In this document: piece by piece, positions 44,219-53,822 of the stretch
How positions within the stretch are numbered: the first letter of the stretch is position 1
How the letters are laid out: the number at the start of each line of letters is the position of its first letter
NCBI RefSeq assembly: GCF_030063245.1
Contig: NZ_JASISR010000005.1
Coordinates: forward strand, 62,001 to 126,000
Direction of reading: 5' to 3'
DNA: 64,000 nucleotides
DNA from: Paenarthrobacter sp. PH39-S1
GTDB taxonomy: Bacteria; Actinomycetota; Actinomycetes; Actinomycetales; Micrococcaceae
Program-made: the position numbers and the translations under genes
The notes under the pieces: generated by a model
Told to the model about the DNA's origin: nothing
Database searches by the model: none
What the model saw: only the letters and a program-made list of their open reading frames with translations

Positions 44219-44882
44219 GTACGCCCGGGCGCTCTTTGCCGCCATCTTCAGCCCAGTGGCCAATTTCCTGGTGCGCTGCCGTGTCTCCCCTGATGCGGTG
44301 ACCATTGCCGGGACGCTGGGTGTCGCCGCCGGCGCGCTGATCTGGTATCCGTTGGGACAGCTGTTCTGGGGAACCGTGGTCATTACGGTCTTTGTTTTCT
44401 CGGACATTATCGACGGTCTGATGGCCCGGGCCTTGGGCCGGTCGGGGCGCTGGGGTGCGTTTTTGGATTCCACGCTGGACCGGGTGGGCGACGGCGCCGT
44501 CTTTGCGGGCATCATCGTCTGGTTTTACACCGGCGGCAACAATCACGTGATTGCGGTCATGGCCCTGGTCTGTCTTGTGCTCGGAAGCATCGTCTCGTAT
44601 GCCAAAGCGCGGGCCGAAGGACTGGGTATGACGGCCAACGTCGGCATTGCCGAGCGTTCGGACCGTCTGGTCTCCGTGCTGGTGGCCACGGGGCTGGTAG
44701 GCCTGGGCATCAGCGAAGTTCTGCTGCTGATCGTGCTGATCCTGCTGGCCGCGGCCAGTTTGGTTACGATCTTCCAGCGAATCATGACCGTCCGCCGGCA
44801 GGCTTTCAGGCTCGACGGCGGCACTGATAGTGCCCGTGCGCGTGCGGTACGGAGACCCAAATCCGCACGGCAAAAGCGCTGA
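44208..44882 (+). CDS. pgsA: CDP-alcohol phosphatidyltransferase (phosphatidylinositol phosphate synthase)
   Basis: 224 residues with six membrane helices. DIIDGLMARALGRSGRWGAFLDSTLDRVGD is the CDP-alcohol signature D-G-x2-A-R-x8-G-x3-D-x3-D with its metal-binding Asp. By position beside thrS-HIT it is the PIP synthase that makes phosphatidylinositol phosphate from CDP-diacylglycerol and inositol phosphate. The tail is basic. In mycobacteria the PIM acyltransferase and pimA follow; here pdxS follows directly. Confidence 0.9.
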   Translation: MLNKYARALFAAIFSPVANFLVRCRVSPDAVTIAGTLGVAAGALIWYPLGQLFWGTVVITVFVFSDIIDGLMARALGRSGRWGAFLDSTLDRVGDGAVFAGIIVWFYTGGNNHVIAVMALVCLVLGSIVSYAKARAEGLGMTANVGIAERSDRLVSVLVATGLVGLGISEVLLLIVLILLAAASLVTIFQRIMTVRRQAFRLDGGTDSARARAVRRPKSARQKR

Positions 44883-45081
44883 TCCCGCGGCCCCGTCCGG
44901 GCGCCCCCGTCCCGTCCGGCGGCACAACAGCCCGGAAGACACCCGGCAGCCATCCGTAATCCGCTGCGTGTCTCAACGTGCCTGGCCCGAATTAAGTCCT
45001 GCCGGGCCGGAGGACTACGATTGACCTGTCTAGTGATGCCTTACGCAAGAGGCTCTCATCTACTTTCCCATAGGGGTTTTT

Positions 45082-46020
45082 GTGTCTACACCTGAGGTAA
45101 CGCCCGTGTCCGGTCCCGTCAGCGGCGGCGCAACAGTGAACGTGACCGGCAGTAGCCGGGTCAAGCGCGGCATGGCCGAGATGCTTAAGGGCGGCGTCAT
45201 CATGGACGTCATCAACGTCGAACAGGCCCGCATCGCCGAGGATGCCGGCGCGGTTGCTGTCATGGCGCTGGAGCGTGTTCCCGCCGATATCCGCGCCCAA
45301 GGCGGCGTCTCGCGGATGAGTGACCCGGACATGATCGACAAGATCATTGAAGCCGTCTCGGTTCCTGTGATGGCGAAGGCGCGCATCGGTCACTTCGTTG
45401 AGGCGCAGGTGCTGCAGTCCCTGGGCGTGGACTATATCGACGAGTCGGAAGTTCTGACGCCGGCGGACTATACCCACCACATTGACAAGTGGAACTTCAC
45501 GGTTCCCTTCGTCTGTGGGGCCACCAACCTTGGTGAGGCCTTGCGCCGCATCAATGAAGGGGCGGCAATGATCCGTTCCAAGGGTGAGGCGGGCACGGGG
45601 GACGTATCCAATGCCACCACCCACATGCGCCAGATCCGCGCCGAAATCCGCCGGCTGTCCACGCTCGCGGAGGATGAACTCTACGTCGCCGCCAAGGAAC
45701 TCCAGGCTCCGTATGAATTGGTGAAGGAAATTGCGCAGACCGGGAAGCTGCCGGTGGTGCTCTTTACGGCCGGCGGCATCGCCACTCCGTCCGACGCTGC
45801 GATGATGATGCAGCTGGGAGCCGACGGCGTCTTCGTCGGCTCGGGCATCTTCAAATCCGGCAATCCCGCGGAGCGTGCCGCCGCCGTTGTAAAGGCGACC
45901 ACGTTCTATGACGACGCTGATGTCATCGCTAAGGTCTCGCGGGGGCTGGGCGAGGCCATGGTCGGTATCAACGTGGACGAAATTCCCGAGCCGCATCGTC
46001 TGGCCACGCGCGGCTGGTAA
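45082..46020 (+). CDS. pdxS: Pyridoxal 5'-phosphate synthase, lyase subunit
   Basis: 312 residues, (beta/alpha)8 barrel. [44 protein letters not shown] is the family start, [14 protein letters not shown] and [10 protein letters not shown] carry the two catalytic Lys, and [29 protein letters not shown] is the phosphate-binding region. It forms PLP from ribose 5-phosphate, glyceraldehyde 3-phosphate and ammonia from PdxT. GTG start after AGGGG. pdxT lies 5 kb downstream, separated by asnB and others. Confidence 0.97.
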   Translation: MSTPEVTPVSGPVSGGATVNVTGSSRVKRGMAEMLKGGVIMDVINVEQARIAEDAGAVAVMALERVPADIRAQGGVSRMSDPDMIDKIIEAVSVPVMAKARIGHFVEAQVLQSLGVDYIDESEVLTPADYTHHIDKWNFTVPFVCGATNLGEALRRINEGAAMIRSKGEAGTGDVSNATTHMRQIRAEIRRLSTLAEDELYVAAKELQAPYELVKEIAQTGKLPVVLFTAGGIATPSDAAMMMQLGADGVFVGSGIFKSGNPAERAAAVVKATTFYDDADVIAKVSRGLGEAMVGINVDEIPEPHRLATRGW

Positions 46021-46026
46021 CCATGA

Positions 46027-46062
46027 GAACGGGTCCGTCACCATCCGGTGGCGGACCCGTTC
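46027..46062 (+). terminator. Strong hairpin after pdxS
   Basis: Sixteen-bp stem with one T-G wobble (GAACGGGTCCGTCACC against GGTGGCGGACCCGTTC) and an ATCC loop, 7 nt after the pdxS stop. No long T tract follows, typical of GC-rich genomes. Confidence 0.8.
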
Positions 46063-46196
46063 TATCCCGCGTCGCGACCAGCCGGCATCGACGGTAGGGA
46101 ACGGGATTATGCCGGCAGCCGGGACCCGGTCGTAACGGACTTGGGTCGCAGCGGCGGTAGTAACGGACGCGGTTGTATCGGGCCGATGCGGAGTCC

Positions 46197-47462
46197 ATGA
46201 TAGGCACCATGGACCCGGAGACTGATGTGTGCATCGTTGGCGGCGGACCGGCAGGCATGATGCTCGGCCTCCTGCTGGCGCGCCAGGGCGTGGATGTCAC
46301 CGTGCTGGAGAAGCACGCGGACTTTCTGCGCGATTTCCGTGGCGACACGGTGCATCCGTCCACCTTGGACGTGCTGGATCAACTGGGCCTGGCGGAGGCG
46401 GCAGCGGAGGTTCCACACCGCGATGTCGCGGAGCTGCGCACAACGTTTGCCGACGGCACGTATCGGGTGGCCGATTTTTCCCGGCTGCACGCGGCTCATG
46501 GTTACATCCGCTTTATGCCGCAGTCGGATTTCCTGGCGGTATTGGCAGGTGCCGCCGTGAAGCTGCCTGGCTTCCGGCTGCTGCGCAGTCATGAAGCGGT
46601 CGGTCTGCTGGAACGAAACGGGGTTATCCGCGGTGTTCGGGTGGAGGGGCCGGACGGCATCATGGACGTGACGGCGAAACTGAGCGTGGCCGCCGACGGG
46701 CGGAACTCGGTCCTGCGCCGGCGCGCGGGTCTGCAGCCGCGGGAGTTTGGGGCGCCCATGGATGTACTGTGGTTCCGCCTCAGCCGCAGAGCGGGAGCGG
46801 CCGAGGGGCTGGATATGCATTTTGGCCCGGGCCGCGTACTCCTGGCCATCGACCGTGGCGAGTACTGGCAGGTCGCGTATGTAATCCCCAAAGGCGGGGA
46901 CGAACGGGTGCGTGCGGCAGGCATCGAAGTGCTGCGGGAATCTGTAGCGGATCTGGTCCCGTCGCTGGCAAACGCCGTGGCCGAAGTGCGCGATTTCGGT
47001 GATGTCAGCACGCTGACCGTGCGGCTGGACAGGCTACGACGCTGGTCCGTACCAGGACTGTTGTTCATCGGGGACGCAGCGCATGCCATGTCCCCGATCG
47101 GCGGCGTCGGCATTAATCTGGCCATCCAGGACGCGGTCTGTGCCGCCCGCATACTGGCCGGCCCGCTGCACCTCGGGACCCCGGACAGCCGGACGCTCGC
47201 CTTGATCCACAGGCGTCGTTGGTTCCCGACCGCCGGAACACAGCTGCTGCAGCGGACGGCACAGCGCTTCCTGGTACTGCCAATGCTGGGCAGCACAGAG
47301 CCGGTGAATGCGCCCCGAATGCTGCGGCTGCTCGGTCGACTACCCATGCTGCAGGTCCTGCCGGCGAGAATCATCGGCATCGGGCTGCGTCCCGAACGGT
47401 TGGGCCCCGGGCGGCGGGGCTTCGGGCGCCCGTGGCGTCGCCATCTCACCCGGACGGGCTGA
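46197..47462 (+). CDS. FAD-dependent monooxygenase (PHBH family)
   Basis: About 421 residues. DVCIVGGGPAGMMLGLLLARQGVDVTVLEK is the Rossmann GxGxxG, VAADGRNSVLRRRAGL the DG motif, and LLFIGDAAHAMSPIGGVGINLAIQDAVCAAR the GD motif that binds FAD ribityl. It is a class A flavoprotein hydroxylase or similar oxidase; substrate unknown. A region of C-terminal hydrophobic and Arg-rich residues follows. ATG 46197 preferred (GGAG just upstream); ATG 46209 is possible. It lies between the pdxS terminator and a DUF4262 gene. Confidence 0.85.
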   Translation: MIGTMDPETDVCIVGGGPAGMMLGLLLARQGVDVTVLEKHADFLRDFRGDTVHPSTLDVLDQLGLAEAAAEVPHRDVAELRTTFADGTYRVADFSRLHAAHGYIRFMPQSDFLAVLAGAAVKLPGFRLLRSHEAVGLLERNGVIRGVRVEGPDGIMDVTAKLSVAADGRNSVLRRRAGLQPREFGAPMDVLWFRLSRRAGAAEGLDMHFGPGRVLLAIDRGEYWQVAYVIPKGGDERVRAAGIEVLRESVADLVPSLANAVAEVRDFGDVSTLTVRLDRLRRWSVPGLLFIGDAAHAMSPIGGVGINLAIQDAVCAARILAGPLHLGTPDSRTLALIHRRRWFPTAGTQLLQRTAQRFLVLPMLGSTEPVNAPRMLRLLGRLPMLQVLPARIIGIGLRPERLGPGRRGFGRPWRRHLTRTG

Positions 47463-47617
47463 CCGGCAGGCCGGTTCCGCTTCATCAGGCATCCTGCTTC
47501 AAAGCTGCGCCAGCTCTTCCGCCGATCATGTCTTCCGCCGGTTGGAACTGGCCGCCGAAACTGTCGGTGCTCCTCGCGATGATGAACGTACGGATTTGTT
47601 CCACGAAGGAGGACATG

Positions 47618-48109
47618 ATGTGTGACATGTGCAATGGCGCCACCGCCGAAGAAGCCAATGAGAAGTTCCGCCGGATGCTTGACCGGTACGGAGTTGCCAT
47701 TCAGGGTGTGGAGGGGGATTCCGCCAACACGGCCTTCGCCTACACCGTGGGGCTCACGGCCCTTCAGGGGCATCCGGAGCTGCTGATGAGCGGCCGCCCG
47801 CTGCAGGATATGGCGCGGCTGCTCAATGAACTCGCCGACATGGTACGTTTCGGCGGCCGCCGGCTCGAGGCCGGCATGCTGGTAGCGCTGCAGGGCCGGT
47901 CGGTTCAGCTGCTCGACATTCCACGGGCCAGCACCGTGTTGCTGACGGCGGACACGTACTACGGCGAAGGGGTCCGGGCGCTTCAGGCCATTTGGGCGGA
48001 CGACGACGGTCACTTGCCTTGGGAGCAGCGCGTTCCGGACACGCTCACGCAACCGATGTACTGCATGAACGCCGCCGCGTTTAGCCGGACCGGCCGTGGC
48101 AGCGCCTGA
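47618..48109 (+). CDS. DUF4262 domain protein
   Basis: 163 residues. CDMCNGATAEEANEKFRRMLDRYGVAIQGVEGDSANTAFAYTVGLTALQGHPELLMSGRP is characteristic of DUF4262 (FAYTVGL, HPEL). Function unknown. ATG 47618 is chosen because AAGGAGG ends 5 nt upstream; the adjacent ATG at 47615 is too close. It converges on asnB with an 18-bp gap. Confidence 0.8.
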   Translation: MCDMCNGATAEEANEKFRRMLDRYGVAIQGVEGDSANTAFAYTVGLTALQGHPELLMSGRPLQDMARLLNELADMVRFGGRRLEAGMLVALQGRSVQLLDIPRASTVLLTADTYYGEGVRALQAIWADDDGHLPWEQRVPDTLTQPMYCMNAAAFSRTGRGSA

Positions 48110-48127
48110 CAGGCCAACCGCCGTCTC

Positions 48128-50818
48128 CTATTGGCGCCTGAACACCATGGACATGGGCGTGGTCTCCGTCGTCTGGCCCTGCGGATTATCCCGGAAGATA
48201 CCTTCCACGACGGTCTGCGCCAATCCGGTGTCGTGTCCCAGCGCGACCACACCGAGGTCATTGGCGTCCATGATGGCCGTTCCGGCGAATGTGGCGGCGA
48301 ATTCCTTGGGCACGCGCCCACGGACCAGCGCGCTCAGCCGGACGGCAACACCTTCGGGATCCAACGGCGCGTACTTGACGGAGTGAGTCGAGGTGCCGAC
48401 CTGGTAGCCGGCAGCTCCGTCAATGGCGTTGATGTTGTGGCCCACGACCTCGTAGAAGACTCCCGATTTGCCCTGCAGCTTGCCGACAACGCTGCGCCCG
48501 GCAGCGTACAGCAGCCGGGGGAGCCCGACCTCGTCGATGGCGAGCTGCATGGACCAGGGGCTGGCCAGCCCGATGCCGCCCGGATTGCGGGTCACAAAGC
48601 GGCTCAGTATCCGGGCGGCGGGGGTGACCTTGATGTCCCAGACCGGAATGGACCGTCCCTGCGTCATGGCAACGATCTTCTCGCTGACGAAGAGGTACCA
48701 CGGCGTTCCGGACGTGGCGGCCTGATGCTCGTCGCCTGCCTCCGGAAGTCCGGCGAAAAAGCGCTCCACATAGCCCATAACGGCCGGGTCGAAGTCGGTG
48801 TCCTTGTAGAACACTTCGGTGCGCAGCGGGTAACGGCGGTAAGTGCCGCCACCTGTTTCCTTGCCATCAGAGGCGACCGTAATGTCCAGCTGCTTGTCGG
48901 CGTTCGGAACGTAGTCGCTCTTGTCTGCGATGCCAGCCTTGACTTCCGGCTCGTCGAAAAATTCACGCAGCCAGAGCTCGGTGTTAAGCAGCCGCCAGAA
49001 GACCATGGTAGAGGCGCTGCTCTTGCCGGTCAGGTACTCCTCAAAGGCGTAAAGGACGGCGTTCTGGTCCCAGTACGGTCGGTTCCCGAAGGACGAGGAC
49101 AGGAAGATTTCGTAGATTCTTTCCTTCATCAGGATGAACCATTCCGCTTCCGGCGTGGTGAACCCGATCTTGTTGCGGCGGTTGCTGATCATTTCCGGAA
49201 GCAGGTCCCGGGTGGCGTCGCGCAGGATCCGCTTGTTCCAGCCGCCCTTGATGATCGATTCATCATCGAGGCTGAAGAGGAATTTCACCACTTCCTTATC
49301 CAGGAAGGGAACGCGGCCCTCGAGGGAGAAACGCATCGTGTTCTTGTCCTCATAGCGCAGCACGGCCGGCAGTGACTTGTGGAACAGATCGTCGATCAGC
49401 CGCAGTTTGAGGTTGTCGGCAATATTGGAGAACTTCTCGCCCTTGTGCGCGGCGGTGAAATCCTTCTTCAGCAGCGACGAGATGGCCAGCGGCTTTTTGG
49501 CCGTTAGCATGCCGCGCACCCGGAAACGTCCCAGCCGGAAGAGAATGTCGGCGCTGGAGGCCATCTCCTTGGCCAGCTTGGCCCGCTGGCCGTTCTTTTT
49601 CAGCTGTCGAAGGTAGGCGAAATAGTACGGGATGTAGCCGGCCATCATTTCGTCGGCGCCCTGACCGTCCAGCAGCACCGTGACGTGCTTGGAGGCCTCC
49701 TGCATGACCCGGTATTGCGCGTAGGGCCCGGACGAGATGATTGGCTCCTCCATGGTGCGGATGAAGTCGTCCAGGTCCTTGGCGAATTCCTCCGCTTTGG
49801 GCAGGATCTTATGGCTGGTGACATTGCCCGTGCAGGTGGCAAGAACGGCGTCGGCGTACTTTTCCTCGTCATTGATCGAGTTCGGGAAGATCGCCGAGAA
49901 CGTCTGCTGGGTGGCGCCGAGGGAGTCGGTGGCCGCCGCTTTCTCCTGCATGAGTTTGTTGATCGTCACGACGACGGCGGACGAGTCCAGTCCGCCGGAA
50001 AGGGCCGTGCCCACGGGGACTTCGGACTGCAGGCGCAGGCGAACACCCTCGGTGAAACGGCTGCGGTATTCGGCTATGACGTCCTGGCTGTACGGGGTGC
50101 CGATCCTGGCCAGCTCGGCGAGCTCTTCCTTGAACCGCGTGTAGGGGCTGACGGTGAAGCCCGCCGGGGCGCCGGCGCTGGTATCGACCACGAGTTTTTC
50201 GCCGGGCATGAGCTTGTACACGCCGTCGAAGAACGTCTGGGCTTCCTCATCGTGGATGCGGAACTGCAGGTACCGGTAGAGAATCCGCTCGTTGGGGGCG
50301 GTTTCCAGTCTGCCCGTTGCCAGCAGGGGCTTGATTTCCGAGCCGAAGAGCAGCTTCGGGTCCTCGGCGGTGCCGGCATTGGCGTAATACAGCGGCTTGA
50401 TACCGAAGTGGTCGCGGGCCAGGACCAGCCGGTTGTTCTTCCCGTCGTGGATGGCAAAGCCGAACATGCCGTTGAAGCGGTCGAAGGCGTCGTCGCCCCA
50501 CTCCTCGTAGGCCTGCAGCACCACCTCGGTGTCCGATACGGTGTTGAAGGTCCGGCCCAACGCCTCGAGTTCGGCCCGCAGATCCAGATAGTTGTAGACC
50601 TCGCCGTTATAGACCAGGACGGTCTGACCGTCCTGGCTGATCATGGGCTCCTGGCCATGAGCGACGTCGATGATGGACAGCCGTCGGTGAGCCAGGCCCA
50701 CCTCTCCGTTGGTGTAGTACCCCTCGCCGTCGGGGCCCCGGTGCACAATGCACGCATTCATCTCCCGCAGGAGAGCTTCATCTTCCCCAAAACCGTAGTA
50801 ACCGGCGATTCCGCACAT
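48128..50818 (-). CDS. asnB: Asparagine synthase (glutamine-hydrolysing) fused to a CofE-like ligase domain
   Basis: 896 residues, about 250 longer than usual AsnB. Residues 1-210 form the class II glutaminase (nucleophile Cys2 in [25 protein letters not shown]). Residues about 240-625 form the AMP-forming synthetase ([10 protein letters not shown] pyrophosphate loop, [36 protein letters not shown]). Residues about 643-896 match F420-0:gamma-glutamyl ligase family proteins ([99 protein letters not shown]). The frame is continuous, with no stop or internal start needed. AsnB makes Asn from Asp, ATP and Gln; the added domain may glutamylate an unknown acceptor. Divergent from pdxT. Confidence 0.9.
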   Translation of the reverse strand: MCGIAGYYGFGEDEALLREMNACIVHRGPDGEGYYTNGEVGLAHRRLSIIDVAHGQEPMISQDGQTVLVYNGEVYNYLDLRAELEALGRTFNTVSDTEVVLQAYEEWGDDAFDRFNGMFGFAIHDGKNNRLVLARDHFGIKPLYYANAGTAEDPKLLFGSEIKPLLATGRLETAPNERILYRYLQFRIHDEEAQTFFDGVYKLMPGEKLVVDTSAGAPAGFTVSPYTRFKEELAELARIGTPYSQDVIAEYRSRFTEGVRLRLQSEVPVGTALSGGLDSSAVVVTINKLMQEKAAATDSLGATQQTFSAIFPNSINDEEKYADAVLATCTGNVTSHKILPKAEEFAKDLDDFIRTMEEPIISSGPYAQYRVMQEASKHVTVLLDGQGADEMMAGYIPYYFAYLRQLKKNGQRAKLAKEMASSADILFRLGRFRVRGMLTAKKPLAISSLLKKDFTAAHKGEKFSNIADNLKLRLIDDLFHKSLPAVLRYEDKNTMRFSLEGRVPFLDKEVVKFLFSLDDESIIKGGWNKRILRDATRDLLPEMISNRRNKIGFTTPEAEWFILMKERIYEIFLSSSFGNRPYWDQNAVLYAFEEYLTGKSSASTMVFWRLLNTELWLREFFDEPEVKAGIADKSDYVPNADKQLDITVASDGKETGGGTYRRYPLRTEVFYKDTDFDPAVMGYVERFFAGLPEAGDEHQAATSGTPWYLFVSEKIVAMTQGRSIPVWDIKVTPAARILSRFVTRNPGGIGLASPWSMQLAIDEVGLPRLLYAAGRSVVGKLQGKSGVFYEVVGHNINAIDGAAGYQVGTSTHSVKYAPLDPEGVAVRLSALVRGRVPKEFAATFAGTAIMDANDLGVVALGHDTGLAQTVVEGIFRDNPQGQTTETTPMSMVFRRQ

Positions 50819-50936
50819 ACTGCCAACCTCATCTTTAGTACGTCAGTCCTCGGTCAATGCTACTGGGTTGGCGCCGCCGGATTGGCCCGCGTGCCCTCTC
50901 GGACCCGCGGGTGAGGGGGCCCACTATGATGACTTG

Positions 50937-51698
50937 GTGAGCATTCCCAGACCTTCCAACCATCCGCTGACCGTCGGCATTCTGGCCCTGCAGGGGGACG
51001 TCCGCGAGCACGCCCGGGCCATAGAGGCCTCCGGTGCGCGCGCGGTGAGCGTCCGCCGCCCGGCCGAGCTGGCCGCCGTCGACGCCCTGATTCTGCCCGG
51101 CGGTGAGTCGACAACGATCGACAAGCTGACCCGAATCTTTTCCCTGGCCGAACCGCTGAAGGAGCGCATTGCCGCCGGTTTGCCCGTCTACGGCAGCTGC
51201 GCCGGGATGATCCTGCTGGCCAACGAAATCGCGGATCCCGCCACGGACCGCGACGGCAACCCACAGCAGACGCTCGGCGGGATGGACATCACCGTTCGGC
51301 GCAACGCCTTCGGGCGCCAGCGTGACTCCTTCGAGACGGACCTGGATTTTTCCGCGCTCACCGGCTCAGCTGCGACGGGGCACGGCGCGGCCGTGGTGCA
51401 TGCGGTTTTTATCCGGGCCCCCTGGGTGGAACGCGTGGGCGATTCCGTGGAGGTGTTGGCGACTGTGCAGTTCCCGCCCGCCCCGAAATTGTCCATGCCG
51501 GGCTTAACGGGAGCGGAATTACGGGCAGCTGGCGGCCCGGCGCACCCTCAAAACGACCGGACGGCTAGAATCGAAGGTACGAGCCGAGCAGTGGCGGTGC
51601 GGTCCGGGAATTTGCTCGCCACCTCCTTTCATCCGGAGGTCACGGGGGAGCGGCGCATCCACGAGCTGTTTATCCGCATGATTAGAGGAGAAGCGTAA
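50937..51698 (+). CDS. pdxT: Pyridoxal 5'-phosphate synthase, glutaminase subunit
   Basis: 253 residues. [43 protein letters not shown] (nucleophile Cys88) and [16 protein letters not shown] (His232, Glu234) are the class I glutaminase elements of PdxT, which supplies ammonia to PdxS. An insert of about 50 residues precedes the final catalytic pair, as in other actinobacteria. GTG 50937 is preferred; no strong ribosome site is seen. yebC starts 3 nt after the stop. Confidence 0.95.
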   Translation: MSIPRPSNHPLTVGILALQGDVREHARAIEASGARAVSVRRPAELAAVDALILPGGESTTIDKLTRIFSLAEPLKERIAAGLPVYGSCAGMILLANEIADPATDRDGNPQQTLGGMDITVRRNAFGRQRDSFETDLDFSALTGSAATGHGAAVVHAVFIRAPWVERVGDSVEVLATVQFPPAPKLSMPGLTGAELRAAGGPAHPQNDRTARIEGTSRAVAVRSGNLLATSFHPEVTGERRIHELFIRMIRGEA

Positions 51699-51701
51699 AG
51701 C

Positions 51702-52457
51702 ATGTCAGGGCACTCCAAATGGGCAACCACCAAGCACAAAAAAGCTGTCATTGACGGCCGGCGTGCGAAGTCCTTTGCCAAGCTGATCAAGAACATTGAA
51801 GTCGCCGCCCGCATCGGCGGCGCCGATATGGTGGGCAACCCGTCCCTGGAACTCGCCGTCTCCAAGGCCAAAAAGACATCGGTGCCGGCGGACAATATCG
51901 ATCGCGCGATCAAGCGCGGCTCCGGCCAGCTCGGCGACGCGGTGGATTACCAGACCATCATGTACGAAGGGTATGGTCCGCAGGGTACCGCGATTTTGAT
52001 TGAATGTCTGACGGACAATAAGAACCGCGCAGCCTCCGAGGTGCGGCTGGTGGTGGGACGCAACGGGGGGAACATGGGCGATCCCGGATCCGTGGCCTAT
52101 ATGTTCGCCCGTAAAGGCGTCGTGTCGCTGGCCAAGAAGGAGCTGTCCGAAGACGACGTTCTGATGGCGGTCCTCGACGCGGGAGCGGAAGAGGTCAAGG
52201 ATGACGGCGAGAATTTCGAGGTCATCTCCGAACCCCAGGATCTGCCCGCGATCCGGGCCGCGCTGGCCGAGGCCGGCATCGAGTACGACTCCGACGAGGC
52301 CGGTTTTGTACCGTCCATGCAGGTGGAACTTGATGTGGAGCACGCCCGCAAGTTCATGAAGCTCTACGACGCGTTGGAGGATCTGGATGACGTCCAGAAC
52401 ATTTACTCCAATGCGGACGTCAGCGCCGAGGTCATGGCCCAGCTGGACGAGGACTGA
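51702..52457 (+). CDS. yebC: YebC/PmpR family regulator
   Basis: 251 residues. [37 protein letters not shown] is the invariant YebC start. [24 protein letters not shown] and [22 protein letters not shown] continue the three-domain fold. Family members act as transcription regulators or in translation of proline-rich stretches. Ribosome site AGAGGAGAAG. It is in the ruv operon, as in most bacteria. Confidence 0.95.
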   Translation: MSGHSKWATTKHKKAVIDGRRAKSFAKLIKNIEVAARIGGADMVGNPSLELAVSKAKKTSVPADNIDRAIKRGSGQLGDAVDYQTIMYEGYGPQGTAILIECLTDNKNRAASEVRLVVGRNGGNMGDPGSVAYMFARKGVVSLAKKELSEDDVLMAVLDAGAEEVKDDGENFEVISEPQDLPAIRAALAEAGIEYDSDEAGFVPSMQVELDVEHARKFMKLYDALEDLDDVQNIYSNADVSAEVMAQLDED

Positions 52458-53068
52458 CGCTGCGTGTTTTGGGTGTGGACCCCGGCCTGACGCGCTGCGG
52501 GCTTGGCGTGGTCGACGTGGAGCCGAACCGGCGGGCCACTCTGGTGGCCTTCGGCGTGGTGGGCAGCACCCCCGATAAGGGCCTCGACGTACGGCTGCTT
52601 GTGGTTGCTGACTCCATCGACCGCTGGCTGAAGGAATACAGTCCGGATGTGCTCGCCGTGGAACGGGTGTTTTCGCAGCTCAATGTCAGTACCGTGATGG
52701 GGGTTGCGCAAGCCTCCGGCGTGGTGATCGCTGCCGCTGCACGCCGGGGTATTCCGGTGGCTCTGCACACTCCGTCGGAGGTGAAGGCCGCCGTGACCGG
52801 CAGCGGCCGTGCGGACAAAGCGGCGGTCACCACGATGGTGACAAAGATCCTGCGCCTTGACGCGCCGCCCACTCCTGCCGACGCGGCGGACGCCTTAGCG
52901 CTGGCCATCACGCACGCCTGGCGGATGGGCCCCCTATCGGTTTCAGCGGCTGACCCGGTTCTCCCGGGCACTTCCCCGTCAGGGGCGACGGCGGCGCAGA
53001 GGCTATGGCGGGAAGCCGAAGCCAAGGCGAAACGGAACAAGGAAAAGTCGGGCCACAGCTGGCGTTGA
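52454..53068 (+). CDS. ruvC: Holliday junction resolvase
   Basis: About 204 residues. [13 protein letters not shown] (first catalytic Asp), [13 protein letters not shown] (Glu), and [12 protein letters not shown] (two Asp) give the RuvC active site of the RNase H fold. It cuts Holliday junctions with RuvAB. There is no ATG or GTG where homologues start. A CTG at 52454, overlapping the yebC stop (CTGA), gives [11 protein letters not shown] with GAGGA upstream; a TTG at 52469 would lose the first strand. The C-terminal 25 residues are basic. Confidence 0.9.
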   Translation: MTLRVLGVDPGLTRCGLGVVDVEPNRRATLVAFGVVGSTPDKGLDVRLLVVADSIDRWLKEYSPDVLAVERVFSQLNVSTVMGVAQASGVVIAAAARRGIPVALHTPSEVKAAVTGSGRADKAAVTTMVTKILRLDAPPTPADAADALALAITHAWRMGPLSVSAADPVLPGTSPSGATAAQRLWREAEAKAKRNKEKSGHSWR

Positions 53069-53171
53069 GCGTGGCACTCCCGCAATGTCCGTCTGGTTCG
53101 CTACGCTGTTCGTAGATATGTTCTACATGCTGTCGGTTCAACCCGGACGGCCCTATACAAGAGGTAACCCC

Positions 53172-53822
53172 ATGATCAGCTTTGTTCGCGGACCCGTGGC
53201 GCAGGTCGGTCTGTCGTCGGTGGTGATCGATGTGAACGGGATCGGCATGCTGGTCCATGCCACACCCAAAACCCTGGGTGCGCTCCGGACCGGCCAGGAG
53301 GCAACCCTGACCACGTCCATGATCGTCCGCGAGGATTCGATGACCCTATACGGTTTCGACAACAGCGGCGAGCGGGAGGTCTTCGACGTCCTGCTCAGCG
53401 TCAGCGGGATCGGTCCGCGGCTGGCCCTGGCGGTCCTGGCCGTGCATGAACCCGAAACCATCCGTGTCGCGGTCGCCGGTGGCGACGGCAAAACGTTCAC
53501 CAAGGTTCCCGGCATCGGCCCGAAGGTCGCCGGCCGAATAGTGCTCGAACTGACCGGAAAACTGCATCCGGAGGGAACCGGCACCGGATCTGCGGCGGGC
53601 GCCGTTGCGGTTCGCGCCGCCTGGAAACCGCAGGTCATTGCGGCCATGACCGGGCTGGGCTGGTCCGAGAAGGACGCCGCGGCGAGCATCGACAGGGCCA
53701 CGGCGGACGATCCGGCCCTGCTGGAGAGCGCGAATGTCGCGGCCATTCTGCGGGCCACGCTGCGCTGGCTCGGCCAGGACAGTTCCCGGGGGTCTGCCGG
53801 CGGAGTGCGGGCCCGTGGCTGA
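53172..53822 (+). CDS. ruvA: Holliday junction branch migration protein RuvA
   Basis: 216 residues. [31 protein letters not shown] is the OB-fold domain [21 protein letters not shown] and [19 protein letters not shown] are the two helix-hairpin-helix motifs of domain II, and a flexible linker leads to the RuvB-binding domain III ([22 protein letters not shown]). Start ATG with AGAGG upstream; a 104-bp gap from ruvC. It overlaps ruvB by 8 bp. Confidence 0.95.
   Translation: MISFVRGPVAQVGLSSVVIDVNGIGMLVHATPKTLGALRTGQEATLTTSMIVREDSMTLYGFDNSGEREVFDVLLSVSGIGPRLALAVLAVHEPETIRVAVAGGDGKTFTKVPGIGPKVAGRIVLELTGKLHPEGTGTGSAAGAVAVRAAWKPQVIAAMTGLGWSEKDAAASIDRATADDPALLESANVAAILRATLRWLGQDSSRGSAGGVRARG

Noticed and set aside
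53734-53815. Longer ruvB start upstream inside ruvA
   Set aside because: The GTG at 53815 overlapping the ruvA stop is the normal coupled start; the extra upstream codons are ruvA read out of frame.
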